NCBI GenBank assembly: GCA_032055545.1 | Contig: DAMBQR010000019.1 | Coordinates: 1 to 64,000 of the forward strand | Origin: Pseudescherichia sp032055545 | Lineage (GTDB): Bacteria; Pseudomonadota; Gammaproteobacteria; Enterobacterales; Enterobacteriaceae | Direction of reading: 5' to 3' | DNA length: 64,000 bases | Part shown: positions 43,108-52,142 of the stretch, piece after piece | Numbering within the stretch: position 1 is the stretch's first letter | Layout: the number at the start of each line of letters is the position of its first letter | The notes under the pieces: model-generated | What the model was told of the DNA's origin: nothing | Databases searched by the model: none | The model's input: only the letters and a program-made list of their open reading frames with translations | Translations under genes and position numbers: made by a program

Positions 43108-44794
43108 TCGTCGTCCTCTGCGCAGACACGGTTGCGTCCGCTCCGCTTCGCCAGGTAGAGCCGTCCATCGGCCACCATCTGCAAATACTCGAAAACATAG
43201 CTCTCGCTCGGCTCAGCGCTGCTGACCCCCAGCGAGGCGCTAATGCGGATGGTCTGACTGTTATGCACCAGGATCTCTTTGCGGCTGATGCGCTCGCGTA
43301 TCCGCTCCGCAACACGCTGCGCCTGCAGCAGCGTACTCCCCGGCAGAACGATACAGAACTCCTCACCGCCCACGCGTCCAGCCAGATCTTCTCCCTGAAG
43401 ACCGCCGCTAATCAGACGCGCGGCATGAGTTAATACCAGATCCCCCGCCTGGTGGCCGTAGCGATCGTTGACGCGTTTGAAGTGATCGAGATCGAGTTGG
43501 ATCACCGAGAACGGCCGCTGCTGCTGCTGACACTGCTCCGCCAGCGCTTTTGCACGCTCGAATAGCGCGCCGCGGTTGAGCAGCCGCGTCAGCGGATCGT
43601 GCCAGGCTTGCCACTGCAGCGAGTGCTGCATCGCATACATATTGCTGACCATTCGGCGGATGACTACCCACGAGCTAAGCAGCATGGCGGTAAAGAGCAG
43701 CCACAGCAGCGCCAGCGCAATGCTAATGGTACCGAAATCACCCTGTAACCCTTCGCGGAGGGTATGGATGCGCAGCAGCAGCCCGTCAAAGTGGTCGAGT
43801 TTCTGCCAGACGACAAAGGTTGGCCCAAGACGCAGGCTGCCGCTGTTGCTCTACGCTACCGCCTGGATCTGCTTCTCGCGCTGCGCCTGGGTAAAAGTGC
43901 GCGGCTGCACGCCTGCTGGCAGGGAGGTAATCACCCGTTCAAGCTGGTTGTTGTAGAGCTGATACTCACCCTGCTCCTCATCCCTGAGCGCCTCCGCCAG
44001 CAGCTGCTTTACCGAGGAGAAGGCGTAGTCTATTGCCAGTACGCCATACCAGTACTGGGCATAGTCCAGCGGTACGCTTACCGTGACAATAGACTCCTGC
44101 AGACCCGCAAGCTGTGCAGAGGTAAACCAGCGTACGCCGCGAAAACGGTTGGCATGGTTGGACTGCCCGGTAAACCAGGGCTGTGCCAGCAGGCGCTCAT
44201 AGCGCGCCACGCTCTCTGCCGATACGGCCGATGGCTGGGAGGAGAGATAGAAGCCCGCACGTGAGACATACCAGGCGAGCTTTGGCATCGCCGGTATTGC
44301 CGTGGCGAGACGCATGATATAGCCCACCTCCAGCGCGGCGGTCATCTCATTATGCATCTGCGGATCGTTGCGGCTAAGCAGAGGATGGCGGGCCACAAAG
44401 CTATCGGAGACGCCGGTAATCGGCAGGGTGCGTCGTTGATCGACGCTAATGCGCCAGAAAGGCTGCTGGCGCTGCTGAGCGAACTCAACCTGCACATTTT
44501 CAGTACCTCGGAGGCCAGCGGCGTTTGCACCGCCGCCCTCATTGCATTGCGGAAGAAGAGCAGCGCGTTAACGCCTATCTCCATCTGCCGGTCGAGGGCG
44601 CTGGAGACCTTATCGAGGGTATTACGCTGGCTGGCGACGTAAGCATCCTCCAGCACCACAACCTCGCGCCAGGTGAGCAGCGTTGAGGTGACCAGCACAA
44701 CCACAAAACAGAGATTAACGACTCGAGCGGGCACCAGAAAATTGCGGATGCTATTGAGTCGCGTCGAGGCAGCAGCAGCGGTAGAGAATGGCAC
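43086..44794 (-). pseudogene. dgcQ: diguanylate cyclase DgcQ (YedQ), interrupted by a frameshift and an amber stop
   Basis: In E. coli this 564-aa inner membrane enzyme makes c-di-GMP for cellulose control. Here the full length is present in three pieces. The N-terminal helix region (RVVNLCFVVVLVTSTLLTWREV) runs from 44794 and shifts frame near 44500-44510. The periplasmic sensor region (RRTLPITGVSD, YVSRAGFYLS) reads to a TAG at 43851-43853 that sits in frame with the rest (QKLDHFDGLLLRIHTL). The GGDEF domain follows (FSVIQLDLDHFKRVNDRYGH, catalytic RVGGEEF). The GGDEF part alone could still be translated from 43685. Confidence 0.88.
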
Positions 44795-44887
44795 GGCGTC
44801 TCCGTGTTTTAGCTGAAATTTTTCAGTTATTACCTTTCACATTATCGGCATGCTGCCGCCAGACTTCACGTCTGCCCAGGCAGAAAA

Positions 44888-45799
44888 CTAGTGTGCTGTC
44901 CCGCGCAGGCGTGAAACGCCCTTTACCAACCCCACGACAAGCAGACCAATCATAAATCCGAGGACCAGGTTTGCCAAAGTTGGCAAGGTGGCCGCAATAA
45001 CCGCTCCCTGCTCCGTGGCGAAATGCTCAATAGCATGATGTAGAGGCGCAATGCCGTGAACGACGATCCCGCCGCCCACCAGGAACATGGCCAGCGTGCC
45101 GACGATAGAGAGCGCCTTCATCAGCCAGGGCGCAACCACCAGCAGCCCTTTACCAAAAGCCTGGGCCAGCGCGCCTGGACGCTCGGCTAACCAGTAGCCC
45201 ATATCGTCCAGCTTGACGATGATCCCCACCAGGCCATAGACGCCGATAGTGACCAGCACGGCGATGCCCGACAGCACCAGCACCTGGTTTAGCAGGGGCG
45301 CATCGGCTACGATACCCAGCGTGATGGCGACGATCTCTGCTGACAGGATAAAGTCGGTGCGAATGGCACCTTTGACCTTGTCCCGCTCGAACTGCTTTGG
45401 ATCCTGTTTGGCTATGGCGTTCAGCCGCTCCTGCGCCTGGTGAGGATCCTCTTTGTGCTTGCGAGCGTGCAGGCTGTGCAGCACCTTCTCAACCCCTTCA
45501 AAGCAGAGAAACGCCCCGCCGACCATCAGCAGCGGCGTAATGGCCCACGGAATAAAGGCGCTGATGAGCAGCGCCAGCGGCACCAGGATCACCTTGTTAA
45601 GCAATGAGCCTTTCGCCACGCTCCAGACCACCGGCAGTTCCCGATTGGCCCGCACGCCGGAGACCTGCTGGGCGTTGAGGGAGAGATCGTCACCCAGTAC
45701 GCCTGCGGTCTTTTTTGCCGCCAGCTTGCCCATTAGTGAAATGTCATCAAGCAACGTGGCAATGTCGTCCAGTAAGGTTAATAAACTACTTCCCGCCAA
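44888..45799 (-). CDS. yedI: YedI, DUF808 inner membrane protein
   Basis: A membrane protein of 303 aa with several helices that matches E. coli YedI (305 aa): SLLTLLDDIATLLDDIS, GKLAAKKTAGVLGDDLSLNA, GAIRTDFILSAEIVAITLG, KALSIVGTLAMFLVGGGI. The family start aligns to a TTG at 45799 with AAGGAAG 6 nt upstream; no ATG occurs there and the longer frame adds 16 unmatched codons. Function unknown. Confidence 0.9.
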   Translation of the reverse strand: MAGSSLLTLLDDIATLLDDISLMGKLAAKKTAGVLGDDLSLNAQQVSGVRANRELPVVWSVAKGSLLNKVILVPLALLISAFIPWAITPLLMVGGAFLCFEGVEKVLHSLHARKHKEDPHQAQERLNAIAKQDPKQFERDKVKGAIRTDFILSAEIVAITLGIVADAPLLNQVLVLSGIAVLVTIGVYGLVGIIVKLDDMGYWLAERPGALAQAFGKGLLVVAPWLMKALSIVGTLAMFLVGGGIVVHGIAPLHHAIEHFATEQGAVIAATLPTLANLVLGFMIGLLVVGLVKGVSRLRGTAH

Positions 45800-45977
45800 A
45801 ATACACTTCCTTCTATAACTGCTGATAATTGAAAGATTATGGAGCATAAACGCCCGTTGCGGAAATTTATCCTTAAAGTCAACAAATCATTAACATTACA
45901 GCTGTAATTAATTGCTCGCCAGTCTGATTGTTTTGGCGTTTACTCTATGCGTCCTTTCTATTACGCCGTGAGGGAGT

Positions 45978-46889
45978 ATGCGTTTCAGACAGCTTTTACC
46001 GCTTATTGGCGCGCTTTTTGCGCTCTATATTATTTGGGGTTCCACCTACTTTGCGATCCGCATCGGCGTCGAGAGCTGGCCGCCGTTGATGATGGCCGGG
46101 GTGCGCTTTTTCTCTGCCGGACTTCTGCTGCTGACCTTTCTGCTGCTGACCGGCCACCGCTTGCCCTCTCTTCGTCCGCTGCTCAACGCAGCACTGATCG
46201 GGGTTCTGCTGCTGGCAGTGGGTAACGGCATGGTGACGGTGGCGGAGCATCAGAACGTCCCGTCCGGCATTGCCGCCGTGGTGGTAGCAACGGTTCCGCT
46301 CTTCACCCTCTGCTTTAGCCACTTTTTCGGCATTGTCACCCGCAGGCTGGAGTGGTTTGGCATCGCTATCGGCCTGTCGGGCATTGTTCTGCTGAATAGC
46401 GGGGGAAATCTGAGCGGCAACCCATGGGGAGCAGGCATGATCCTCATCGGCTCCCTGAGCTGGGCCTTCGGCTCCGTTCTCGGCTCGCGCATTGAGCTGC
46501 CCAGTGGGATGATGGCCGGTGCCATTGAGATGCTCGCCGCAGGGGTGGTGCTGCTGGCTGCCTCGGGAGTAGCCGGCGAACGGCTTACGGTTATGCCAAC
46601 CGTTTCCGGGCTGATAGCCGTCAGCTATCTTGCCATTTTTGGATCGATTATCGCTATCAATGCCTATATGTTCCTCATTCGCAATACCTCACCGGCGGTG
46701 GCTACCAGCTATGCCTACGTTAACCCGGTTGTGGCGGTACTGTTAGGAACAGGATTTGCTGGCGAAAGCCTCTCTCCTGTCGAGTGGCTGGCGCTGGGGA
46801 TCATTATTCTGGCGGTGGTGCTGGTGACGCTGGGTAAATACCTCCTACCCGCGCGTCCAGCGGTTACGGCCTGTCAGGGGGAGAAGTAG
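45978..46889 (+). CDS. yedA: YedA, EamA/DMT-family transporter
   Basis: Ten-helix inner membrane protein of the drug/metabolite transporter superfamily, 303 aa (E. coli 306). Two EamA repeats are visible (LYIIWGSTYFAIRIGVESWPP in the first, LIGSLSWAFGSVLGSRIELP and SYAYVNPVVAVLLG in the second, given here in short pieces). The substrate is unknown. Its 3' end overlaps the convergent vsr end by 26 nt. Confidence 0.93.
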   Translation: MRFRQLLPLIGALFALYIIWGSTYFAIRIGVESWPPLMMAGVRFFSAGLLLLTFLLLTGHRLPSLRPLLNAALIGVLLLAVGNGMVTVAEHQNVPSGIAAVVVATVPLFTLCFSHFFGIVTRRLEWFGIAIGLSGIVLLNSGGNLSGNPWGAGMILIGSLSWAFGSVLGSRIELPSGMMAGAIEMLAAGVVLLAASGVAGERLTVMPTVSGLIAVSYLAIFGSIIAINAYMFLIRNTSPAVATSYAYVNPVVAVLLGTGFAGESLSPVEWLALGIIILAVVLVTLGKYLLPARPAVTACQGEK

Positions 46890-47361
46890 CCAGGCTGCGG
46901 GTCTGGATGCCCCGAGTGTCGATCTGCGCCGCCGCGCCGCCGCCGCAGATCCACTCTTCAAGCCGCTCGCCGAGTGCCGCATCGCTCAGCTTCGCCCTGC
47001 CCCGGATTGCACACTCCCAGACAATCAGCACCCGCCAGCCCTGTCCCAGCAGCAGCGCACAGTCGCGCCGGTCTCGTTCAACGTTTTTACCAATTTTATC
47101 CAGCCAAAATTCCGTGCGTGTTGCCGGGACCTTAAAGAGATAGCAATCATGATGGTGCCAGAAGCAGCCGTGGGTAAAGATCACGCAACGGTAGTCATCA
47201 ATCACAAAATCGGGCCTGCCGGGAAGGGCCGCATCCTGCACGCGAAATGCCAGACCGCATTCGGTCAGTAACGCAGCGAGCCGCTTCTCAATAGCGGTAT
47301 CCCGGGTTCCAATAGCGCGCATATTTTTGCTGCGCGTGGCTTTATCATGTACGTCCGCCAT
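46864..47361 (-). CDS. vsr: very short patch repair endonuclease Vsr
   Basis: Vsr nicks 5' of the T in T:G mismatches that arise when 5-methylcytosine made by Dcm deaminates. 165 aa (E. coli 156). It keeps RSKNMRAIGTRDTAIEK, the catalytic Asp in GRPDFVIDDYRCVIF, the zinc/active-site cluster HGCFWHHHDCYLFK and KNVERDRRD. In E. coli dcm overlaps the vsr start on the same strand; here the upstream 450 bases are non-coding and no dcm is in the window. Confidence 0.94.
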   Translation of the reverse strand: MADVHDKATRSKNMRAIGTRDTAIEKRLAALLTECGLAFRVQDAALPGRPDFVIDDYRCVIFTHGCFWHHHDCYLFKVPATRTEFWLDKIGKNVERDRRDCALLLGQGWRVLIVWECAIRGRAKLSDAALGERLEEWICGGGAAAQIDTRGIQTRSLATSPPDRP

Positions 47362-47816
47362 GCTCTCCCCTTGTAGCCGCTCGCCTGCTGTAAAATAGCG
47401 TAATTATTTTAGCATCCGGACTCATAGTGGACTGATTTTTTTTAGCTGCTGTGCGATGATCCTACCTGTTATTAATCCAATATGTATCGTCTTATTACCC
47501 TCACTCTTCTCGACAGTGCTTAGCTCAGCTTTTATTGGCTGAGCTTTTTTTTGTTCGTCTACAAGTCATTCCACAAATAAATATAATCCTATCAAACATA
47601 ATATTAAACTATATAAAACATCATCAAAATCAATAGCTAGGCAAATAGATATTCATTACGCAAATACAAAACCGCACTGAAACGTTTAGCAATAAATAAT
47701 ACTATTTACTTACATCATTCCTTTAAAAATAAATGAACTTCCTCGCTAGTATCAGAATTGTAATTCGGGTAGTTCTACAACCATTTACATAAACTATCAT
47801 TCATAGGGAATGAATA
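47362..47816. other. AT-rich region between vsr and the porin gene
   Basis: About 455 bases. It holds the vsr promoter side, a candidate RseX sRNA with a terminator (47455-47552) and a very AT-rich 260-nt porin leader. No dcm-like frame is present. Confidence 0.7.
47455..47552 (+). ncRNA. rseX: candidate RseX small RNA
   Basis: A free-standing intrinsic terminator, AGCTCAGC-TTTTATTG-GCTGAGCT plus eight T (47522-47552), ends a plus-strand segment with no preceding gene, about 265 nt before an OmpC-type porin. In E. coli the 91-nt sRNA RseX, which targets ompC and ompA, lies just upstream of the porin gene yedS in the corresponding interval. The 5' end is estimated. Name by position and terminator, not by full alignment. 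Confidence 0.5.
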
Positions 47817-48962
47817 ATGAAAAGAAAAGTATTGGCGATTATCGTCCCGGCATTATTAGCCATGGGCACAGCACATGCAGCAGAAATCTATAACCAGAAC
47901 GGTAACAAGCTCGATCTCTACGGTAAAGTCGATGGCTTGCACTACTTCTCTGATAACAGCAGCGCTGATGGCGATCAGACCTATGTACGTATGGGCTTCA
48001 AAGGTGAAACCCAGATCTCCGATCTGCTGATTGGCTTCGGTCAATGGGAATACAACATTCAGGCCAACAACACCGAGAGCAGCAGCAACCAAAGCTGGAC
48101 CCGTCTGGCGTTTGCGGGCCTGAAAGCGGGTGACTACGGCTCATTTGACTATGGCCGTAACTACGGCGTGCTGTATGACGTGGAAGCCTGGACCGATATG
48201 CTGCCGGAGTTCGGCGGTGACAGCTATACCCAGGCCGATAACTTTATGACCGGTCGTGCCAACGGCGTAGCAACCTACCGTAACAACAATATGTTTGGCA
48301 TGGTGGACGGCCTGACGTTTGCCGTTCAGTATCAGGGCAACAACGAAGATGCCGGTAACGGCAACGAAGGTACCAGCAGTCCACGTGACACGCGTCATGA
48401 AAACGGCGACGGCTGGGGTCTCTCCTCTACCTATGATTTCGGTAGCGGCTTCAGCGTGGGTGCGGCATATGCTTCATCTGACCGTACTGCAGATCAAACC
48501 AATCGTGGCAATGCGGCTGACAGCACTTTTGCTGGCGGTGACAAAGCGGATGCCTGGACCACCGGTTTGAAATATGACGCCAATAATATCTACCTGGCGG
48601 CAATGTACTCCGAAACCCGCAACATGACGCCGTATGGCAGCACCGACGGCAGCGACATTGGTGGTATTGCTAATAAAACGCAGAACTTCGAAGTGACCGC
48701 GCAGTATCAGTTCGATTTTGGTCTGCGTCCGGCGGTCTCTTTCCTGATGTCTAAGGGTAAAGATCTTAACTACAACGGCGTTAATACCGATGAAGACCTG
48801 GTTAAATACGCTGACGTAGGCGCAACTTACTACTTCAATAAAAATATGTCTACCTACGTCGATTATAAAATCAACCTGCTTGATGACGACGACCAGTTCT
48901 ATCAGGATGCTGGTATCGCTACCGACGACGTTGTCGCGCTGGGCCTGGTTTACCAGTTCTAA
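47817..48962 (+). CDS. general porin, OmpC/OmpF family (YedS/OmpS1-like)
   Basis: Trimeric 16-strand outer membrane porin, 381 aa. Signal peptide KRKVLAIIVPALLAMGTAHA with cleavage before AEIYNQNGN. The constriction loop 3 motif PEFGG is present (DMLPEFGGDSYTQADNF), and the C-terminus ends in the sorting signal ALGLVYQF. The gene is in the place of yedS, a pseudogene in K-12 that is intact here. The 260-nt AT-rich leader suggests H-NS/OmpR-type control (inference). Confidence 0.92.
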   Translation: MKRKVLAIIVPALLAMGTAHAAEIYNQNGNKLDLYGKVDGLHYFSDNSSADGDQTYVRMGFKGETQISDLLIGFGQWEYNIQANNTESSSNQSWTRLAFAGLKAGDYGSFDYGRNYGVLYDVEAWTDMLPEFGGDSYTQADNFMTGRANGVATYRNNNMFGMVDGLTFAVQYQGNNEDAGNGNEGTSSPRDTRHENGDGWGLSSTYDFGSGFSVGAAYASSDRTADQTNRGNAADSTFAGGDKADAWTTGLKYDANNIYLAAMYSETRNMTPYGSTDGSDIGGIANKTQNFEVTAQYQFDFGLRPAVSFLMSKGKDLNYNGVNTDEDLVKYADVGATYYFNKNMSTYVDYKINLLDDDDQFYQDAGIATDDVVALGLVYQF

Positions 48963-48978
48963 AAACAGCTATATAAAA

Positions 48979-49002
48979 AGCCCGCTACTGGCGGGCTTTT
49001 TA
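48979..49002 (+). terminator. porin terminator
   Basis: AGCCCGC-TACTG-GCGGGCT with A-run before and TTTTTA after, 16 nt past the porin stop. Confidence 0.85.
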
Positions 49003-49629
49003 TTAATAGGCGGTAGCGAACCGTGTCTCGGTCGCTTTGTCTCGCTGCATCATAGCGAAGGCGATAATAAACAGCCCCAGCATAAAGGGAATTTCATACA
49101 GCTCCTCAATGAGATCCTGATCGCGGGCATCAAATAGAACCAGCGATGCGATAAGTCGGTGATGCTCTACCGCATCGGAAAACATAAAGGTGATAACCAC
49201 CAGCAAAACGGTCCACAGGGGAAACGTTTCGTGGCGAAAGCGTTGTGCTATCTCCCTGCGCAATACGCCAGAAAAGAGCACCGGCAGCACCAGCGCTGCG
49301 ATGAGCACCACCGAAATAGCGCGGAATATCAGCCTCGGCTCGTCAGGGAAATAGACCCTGCCCCAGCTTGTGCTGCGCCCTAACAGCACTACCCACCAGG
49401 CTACGGACCAGAGCCAGAAGGCCTTTTGTCCGGAGGTCAGGGTCCAGGGCTTGATCCAGCTAAGCGTAAAAACTGCACCAAAGAGCAGCCAAAGCGCCTG
49501 CCCGTTCTCAATCCAGCTTACCAGCCTCGCCTCGCTAACGGGCAGCGGGATCGCTGGAAAGAGTGGAAAAAGGATGGATAGAATAAATAGCAGTGCCGTC
49601 ACAAACGGCAGCTGTGCGTCCAGTTTCAT
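49003..49629 (-). CDS. inner membrane protein of unknown function
   Basis: 208 aa with about six hydrophobic segments (for example LPFVTALLFILSILFPLFPA, ALWLLFGAVFTLSW, FWLWSVAWWVVLLG, VVLIAALVLPVLFSG, WTVLLVVITFMFSDAVEHH, IPFMLGLFIIAFAMM). The pattern of charged loops and the acidic/His pair near segment five looks like a real protein. I do not recognise the family. It is convergent with the porin gene, whose terminator abuts its stop, and it stands alone. Confidence 0.75.
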   Translation of the reverse strand: MKLDAQLPFVTALLFILSILFPLFPAIPLPVSEARLVSWIENGQALWLLFGAVFTLSWIKPWTLTSGQKAFWLWSVAWWVVLLGRSTSWGRVYFPDEPRLIFRAISVVLIAALVLPVLFSGVLRREIAQRFRHETFPLWTVLLVVITFMFSDAVEHHRLIASLVLFDARDQDLIEELYEIPFMLGLFIIAFAMMQRDKATETRFATAY

Positions 49630-49833
49630 CGTTATTGTTACCTGGGGAAATAGTTGCTGGCTATACTAGCTGGCTATGTTTGTCGCTGCTTTGCGATGTG
49701 TGCCAAAGAGGTGGTACATATTCAGATAATGATGATTCACTGCGGAAAGGAAAGGCTACTACCTTTCAGAGTAGTGAATGCAATGAGTTGTGATGAGTAT
49801 CGTTGAAAGCGGTACGGGTAAGTGCTTGAATAG

Positions 49834-49923
49834 TGGCGGAGAGAGGGGGATTTGAACCCCCGGTAGAGTTGCCCCTACTCCGGTTTTCGAGACCGGTCCG
49901 TTCAGCCGCTCCGGCATCTCTCC
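49834..49923 (-). tRNA. serU: tRNA-Ser (CGA)
   Basis: Minus strand is a 90-nt class II tRNA starting GGAGAGATGCCGGAGCGG with a long variable arm and an encoded CCA end. The anticodon loop CTCGAAA gives CGA (complement at 49887-49889). Corresponds to E. coli serU, also near mtfA. Confidence 0.96.
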
Positions 49924-50016
49924 GTTTTGATGGTTGCCATCATGCCAGGATATTTGGCATTTTAACAGACCCAATCCGGTCAATTTTGTTCAAGTGACGA
50001 GTTTGCGAGCAAAGCG

Positions 50017-50814
50017 ATGATAAAGTGGCCCTGGAAAGCAAATGAAGCATCACGGACGACAGCCTACCCCTGGGAAGAGGCGCTTGCCATGCCGATATTG
50101 GCAAACCTGATGCCAGAGGAGCAGTACCGTCTGGCACAGATGGCGGAACGCTTCTTACAGCAGAAGCGTCTGGTAGCGTTACAGGGTTTCGATCTCGATG
50201 CGCTCAAGAGCGCCCGTATCGCCCTGCTCTTTTGCCTGCCGGTGCTTGAGCTGGGGCTGGAGTGGCTCGATGGTTTTCATGAGGTGTTGATCTATCCGGC
50301 CCCCTTTATCGTCGATGACGAGTGGGAAGATGATATTGGTCTGGTGCACAGTCAGCGGGTTGTGCAGTCCGGGCAGAGCTGGCAGCAGGGACCGATTGTC
50401 CTTAACTGGCTGGATATCCAGGACTCCTTTGACGCCTCCGGCTTTAACCTGATCGTGCATGAAGTCGCGCACAAGCTTGATACGCGTAACGGCGATCGTG
50501 CCAGCGGCGTGCCCTTTATTCCACTGCGCGAGGTGGCTGGCTGGGAGCACGATCTCCACGCAGCTATGAATAACATTCAGGACGAGATCGATCTGGTGGG
50601 TGAAAGCACGGCCAGCATCGACGCCTACGCGGCAACCGATCCCGCCGAATGCTTTGCTGTACTGTCGGAATACTTCTTTAGCGCCCCTGAACTCTTTGCG
50701 CCGCGGTTCCCGTCGTTGTGGCAGCGTTTCTGCCATTTCTATCGGCAGGATCCCCTTGCACGATTACGTGCTAATGCGTCGCCTTCCATGTCAGGTCGCT
50801 ATCGCGTTCAGTAA
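50017..50814 (+). CDS. mtfA: Mlc-titration factor A, zinc peptidase
   Basis: MtfA binds the glucose repressor Mlc and so affects ptsG; it is a gluzincin-type aminopeptidase. The zinc motif HEVAH is near residue 148 (NLIVHEVAHKLDTRNGD) and the downstream Glu in ECFAVLSEYFF fits the third ligand. 265 aa, equal to E. coli YeeI. It lies upstream of tRNA-Asn. Confidence 0.95.
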   Translation: MIKWPWKANEASRTTAYPWEEALAMPILANLMPEEQYRLAQMAERFLQQKRLVALQGFDLDALKSARIALLFCLPVLELGLEWLDGFHEVLIYPAPFIVDDEWEDDIGLVHSQRVVQSGQSWQQGPIVLNWLDIQDSFDASGFNLIVHEVAHKLDTRNGDRASGVPFIPLREVAGWEHDLHAAMNNIQDEIDLVGESTASIDAYAATDPAECFAVLSEYFFSAPELFAPRFPSLWQRFCHFYRQDPLARLRANASPSMSGRYRVQ

Positions 50815-50914
50815 AAGTACGATTTGCGCTATAATTAACCAGTTAAATCAGCGGGTTAATTTTAATGTTGACACTAAAACAGGGGGCCAGTAATATGCGC
50901 CCCGTTCACACGAT

Positions 50915-50990
50915 TCCTCTGTAGTTCAGTCGGTAGAACGGCGGACTGTTAATCCGTATGTCACTGGTTCGAGTCCAGTCAGAGGAGCCA
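50915..50990 (+). tRNA. tRNA-Asn (GTT), copy 1
   Basis: 76 nt with encoded CCA, starts TCCTCTGTAGTTCAGTCGG, anticodon GTT at 50948-50950. Identical to 53393-53468; identity extends about 11 nt upstream (GTTCACACGAT). Confidence 0.97.
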
Positions 50991-51091
50991 AATTTCAGTC
51001 TCAGGACAGCACTATTCGTCCGGAGATGCTGTTAAAGCAGCAAATATGTAGACCCGGTTATCCTCTAAGGATCGCCGGGTTTTTTATATCA

Positions 51092-52042
51092 TCAAATCTG
51101 GTAATCCAGCACCAGCTCATCTGGCTCCATCACCTGGCGCTTGATATCCTCTACAGAAAGACCTGCATTGCACAGCTCGATAAAGCGCCAGATATAATTG
51201 CGCTGGAGCTGCCCACGCTTGAGGCCCAGCCAGACGGTATTGGCGTCAAACAGATGGCGGGTATCCAGACGAATAAGGGTCCCCGCCTCCTGCTCGTTGC
51301 CTGATTGTTCAGCCACAATACCCACCCCTAACCCCAGCTCAACGTAGGTTCTGATCACATCGGAGTCCTGCGCACTCAGCACAACATCCGGGATCAGCCC
51401 CTTACGGCTAAAGGCTTCATCAATGCGTGACCGGCCGGTGATCCCCTGTCGGTAGGTAATCAGCGGCCAGCGGCTAATCTCCTCCAGCGTAAGCGGCGAG
51501 GCGTTAGCGAGCGGATGATCCTGAGGAATAAGCAGGCTGTGGTGCCAGCGGAACCACGGGAAGGCCACCAGGGCAGGATCGTTGCTCAGGCGCTCGCTGG
51601 CAATACCGATATCCGCCCCGCCGTTATGCAGCAGCGACTCAATCTCCTGCGGCGTGCCCTGAATCAGCTCGAGCCGGACCTCAGGAAAGAGCGCACGGAA
51701 AGATTTGATCACCGGCGGCAGGCTATAGCGTGCCTGGGTATGGGTTGTGGCAACGGTTAACACGCCAGAGGTATCGTTAGTGAAGAGGTCGGCGAGTCGG
51801 CGAACGTTACTCGCCTCATTAAGGATCCGCTCAGCGATGACGAGCAGCGCTTTGCCCGGCTCAGTCATACCCAGCAGACGTTTTCCCCGGCGGATGAAGA
51901 TCTCAATTCCCAGCTCCTCTTCCAGCTCGCGAATATGACGGCTGACACCGGACTGCGACGTGTAGAGCATATTGGCGACTTCTGTCAGGTTATAGTCCCG
52001 ACGCGCCGCCTCGCGAATTATTTTTAGTTGCTGGAAATTCAT
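51092..52042 (-). CDS. cbl: LysR-type regulator Cbl
   Basis: Cbl activates sulfonate and sulfate-ester use genes (ssu, tau) under sulfur limitation. The N-terminal winged helix-turn-helix begins NFQQLKIIREAARRDYNLTE and SQSGVSRHIRELEEELG; the ligand-binding domain has TTHTQARYSLP and RQGITGRSRIDEAF. The ATG at 52042 gives 316 aa, as in E. coli; the frame runs 26 codons upstream without support. Downstream of nac on the same strand; Nac activates cbl in E. coli. Confidence 0.95.
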   Translation of the reverse strand: MNFQQLKIIREAARRDYNLTEVANMLYTSQSGVSRHIRELEEELGIEIFIRRGKRLLGMTEPGKALLVIAERILNEASNVRRLADLFTNDTSGVLTVATTHTQARYSLPPVIKSFRALFPEVRLELIQGTPQEIESLLHNGGADIGIASERLSNDPALVAFPWFRWHHSLLIPQDHPLANASPLTLEEISRWPLITYRQGITGRSRIDEAFSRKGLIPDVVLSAQDSDVIRTYVELGLGVGIVAEQSGNEQEAGTLIRLDTRHLFDANTVWLGLKRGQLQRNYIWRFIELCNAGLSVEDIKRQVMEPDELVLDYQI

Positions 52043-52142
52043 CCTGCCCTCCAGAGCCTTCAGATATGTCACTATTGTTAAAGTCTGAGGCCTGGCAGGA
52101 CAAATAATAAAAACCAGCATCTTATTACTTTATGGAATAAAA

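Noticed and set aside
43764..44264. Plus-strand frame across dgcQ
   Set aside because: Opposite strand of the dgcQ pseudogene, which explains the sequence fully.
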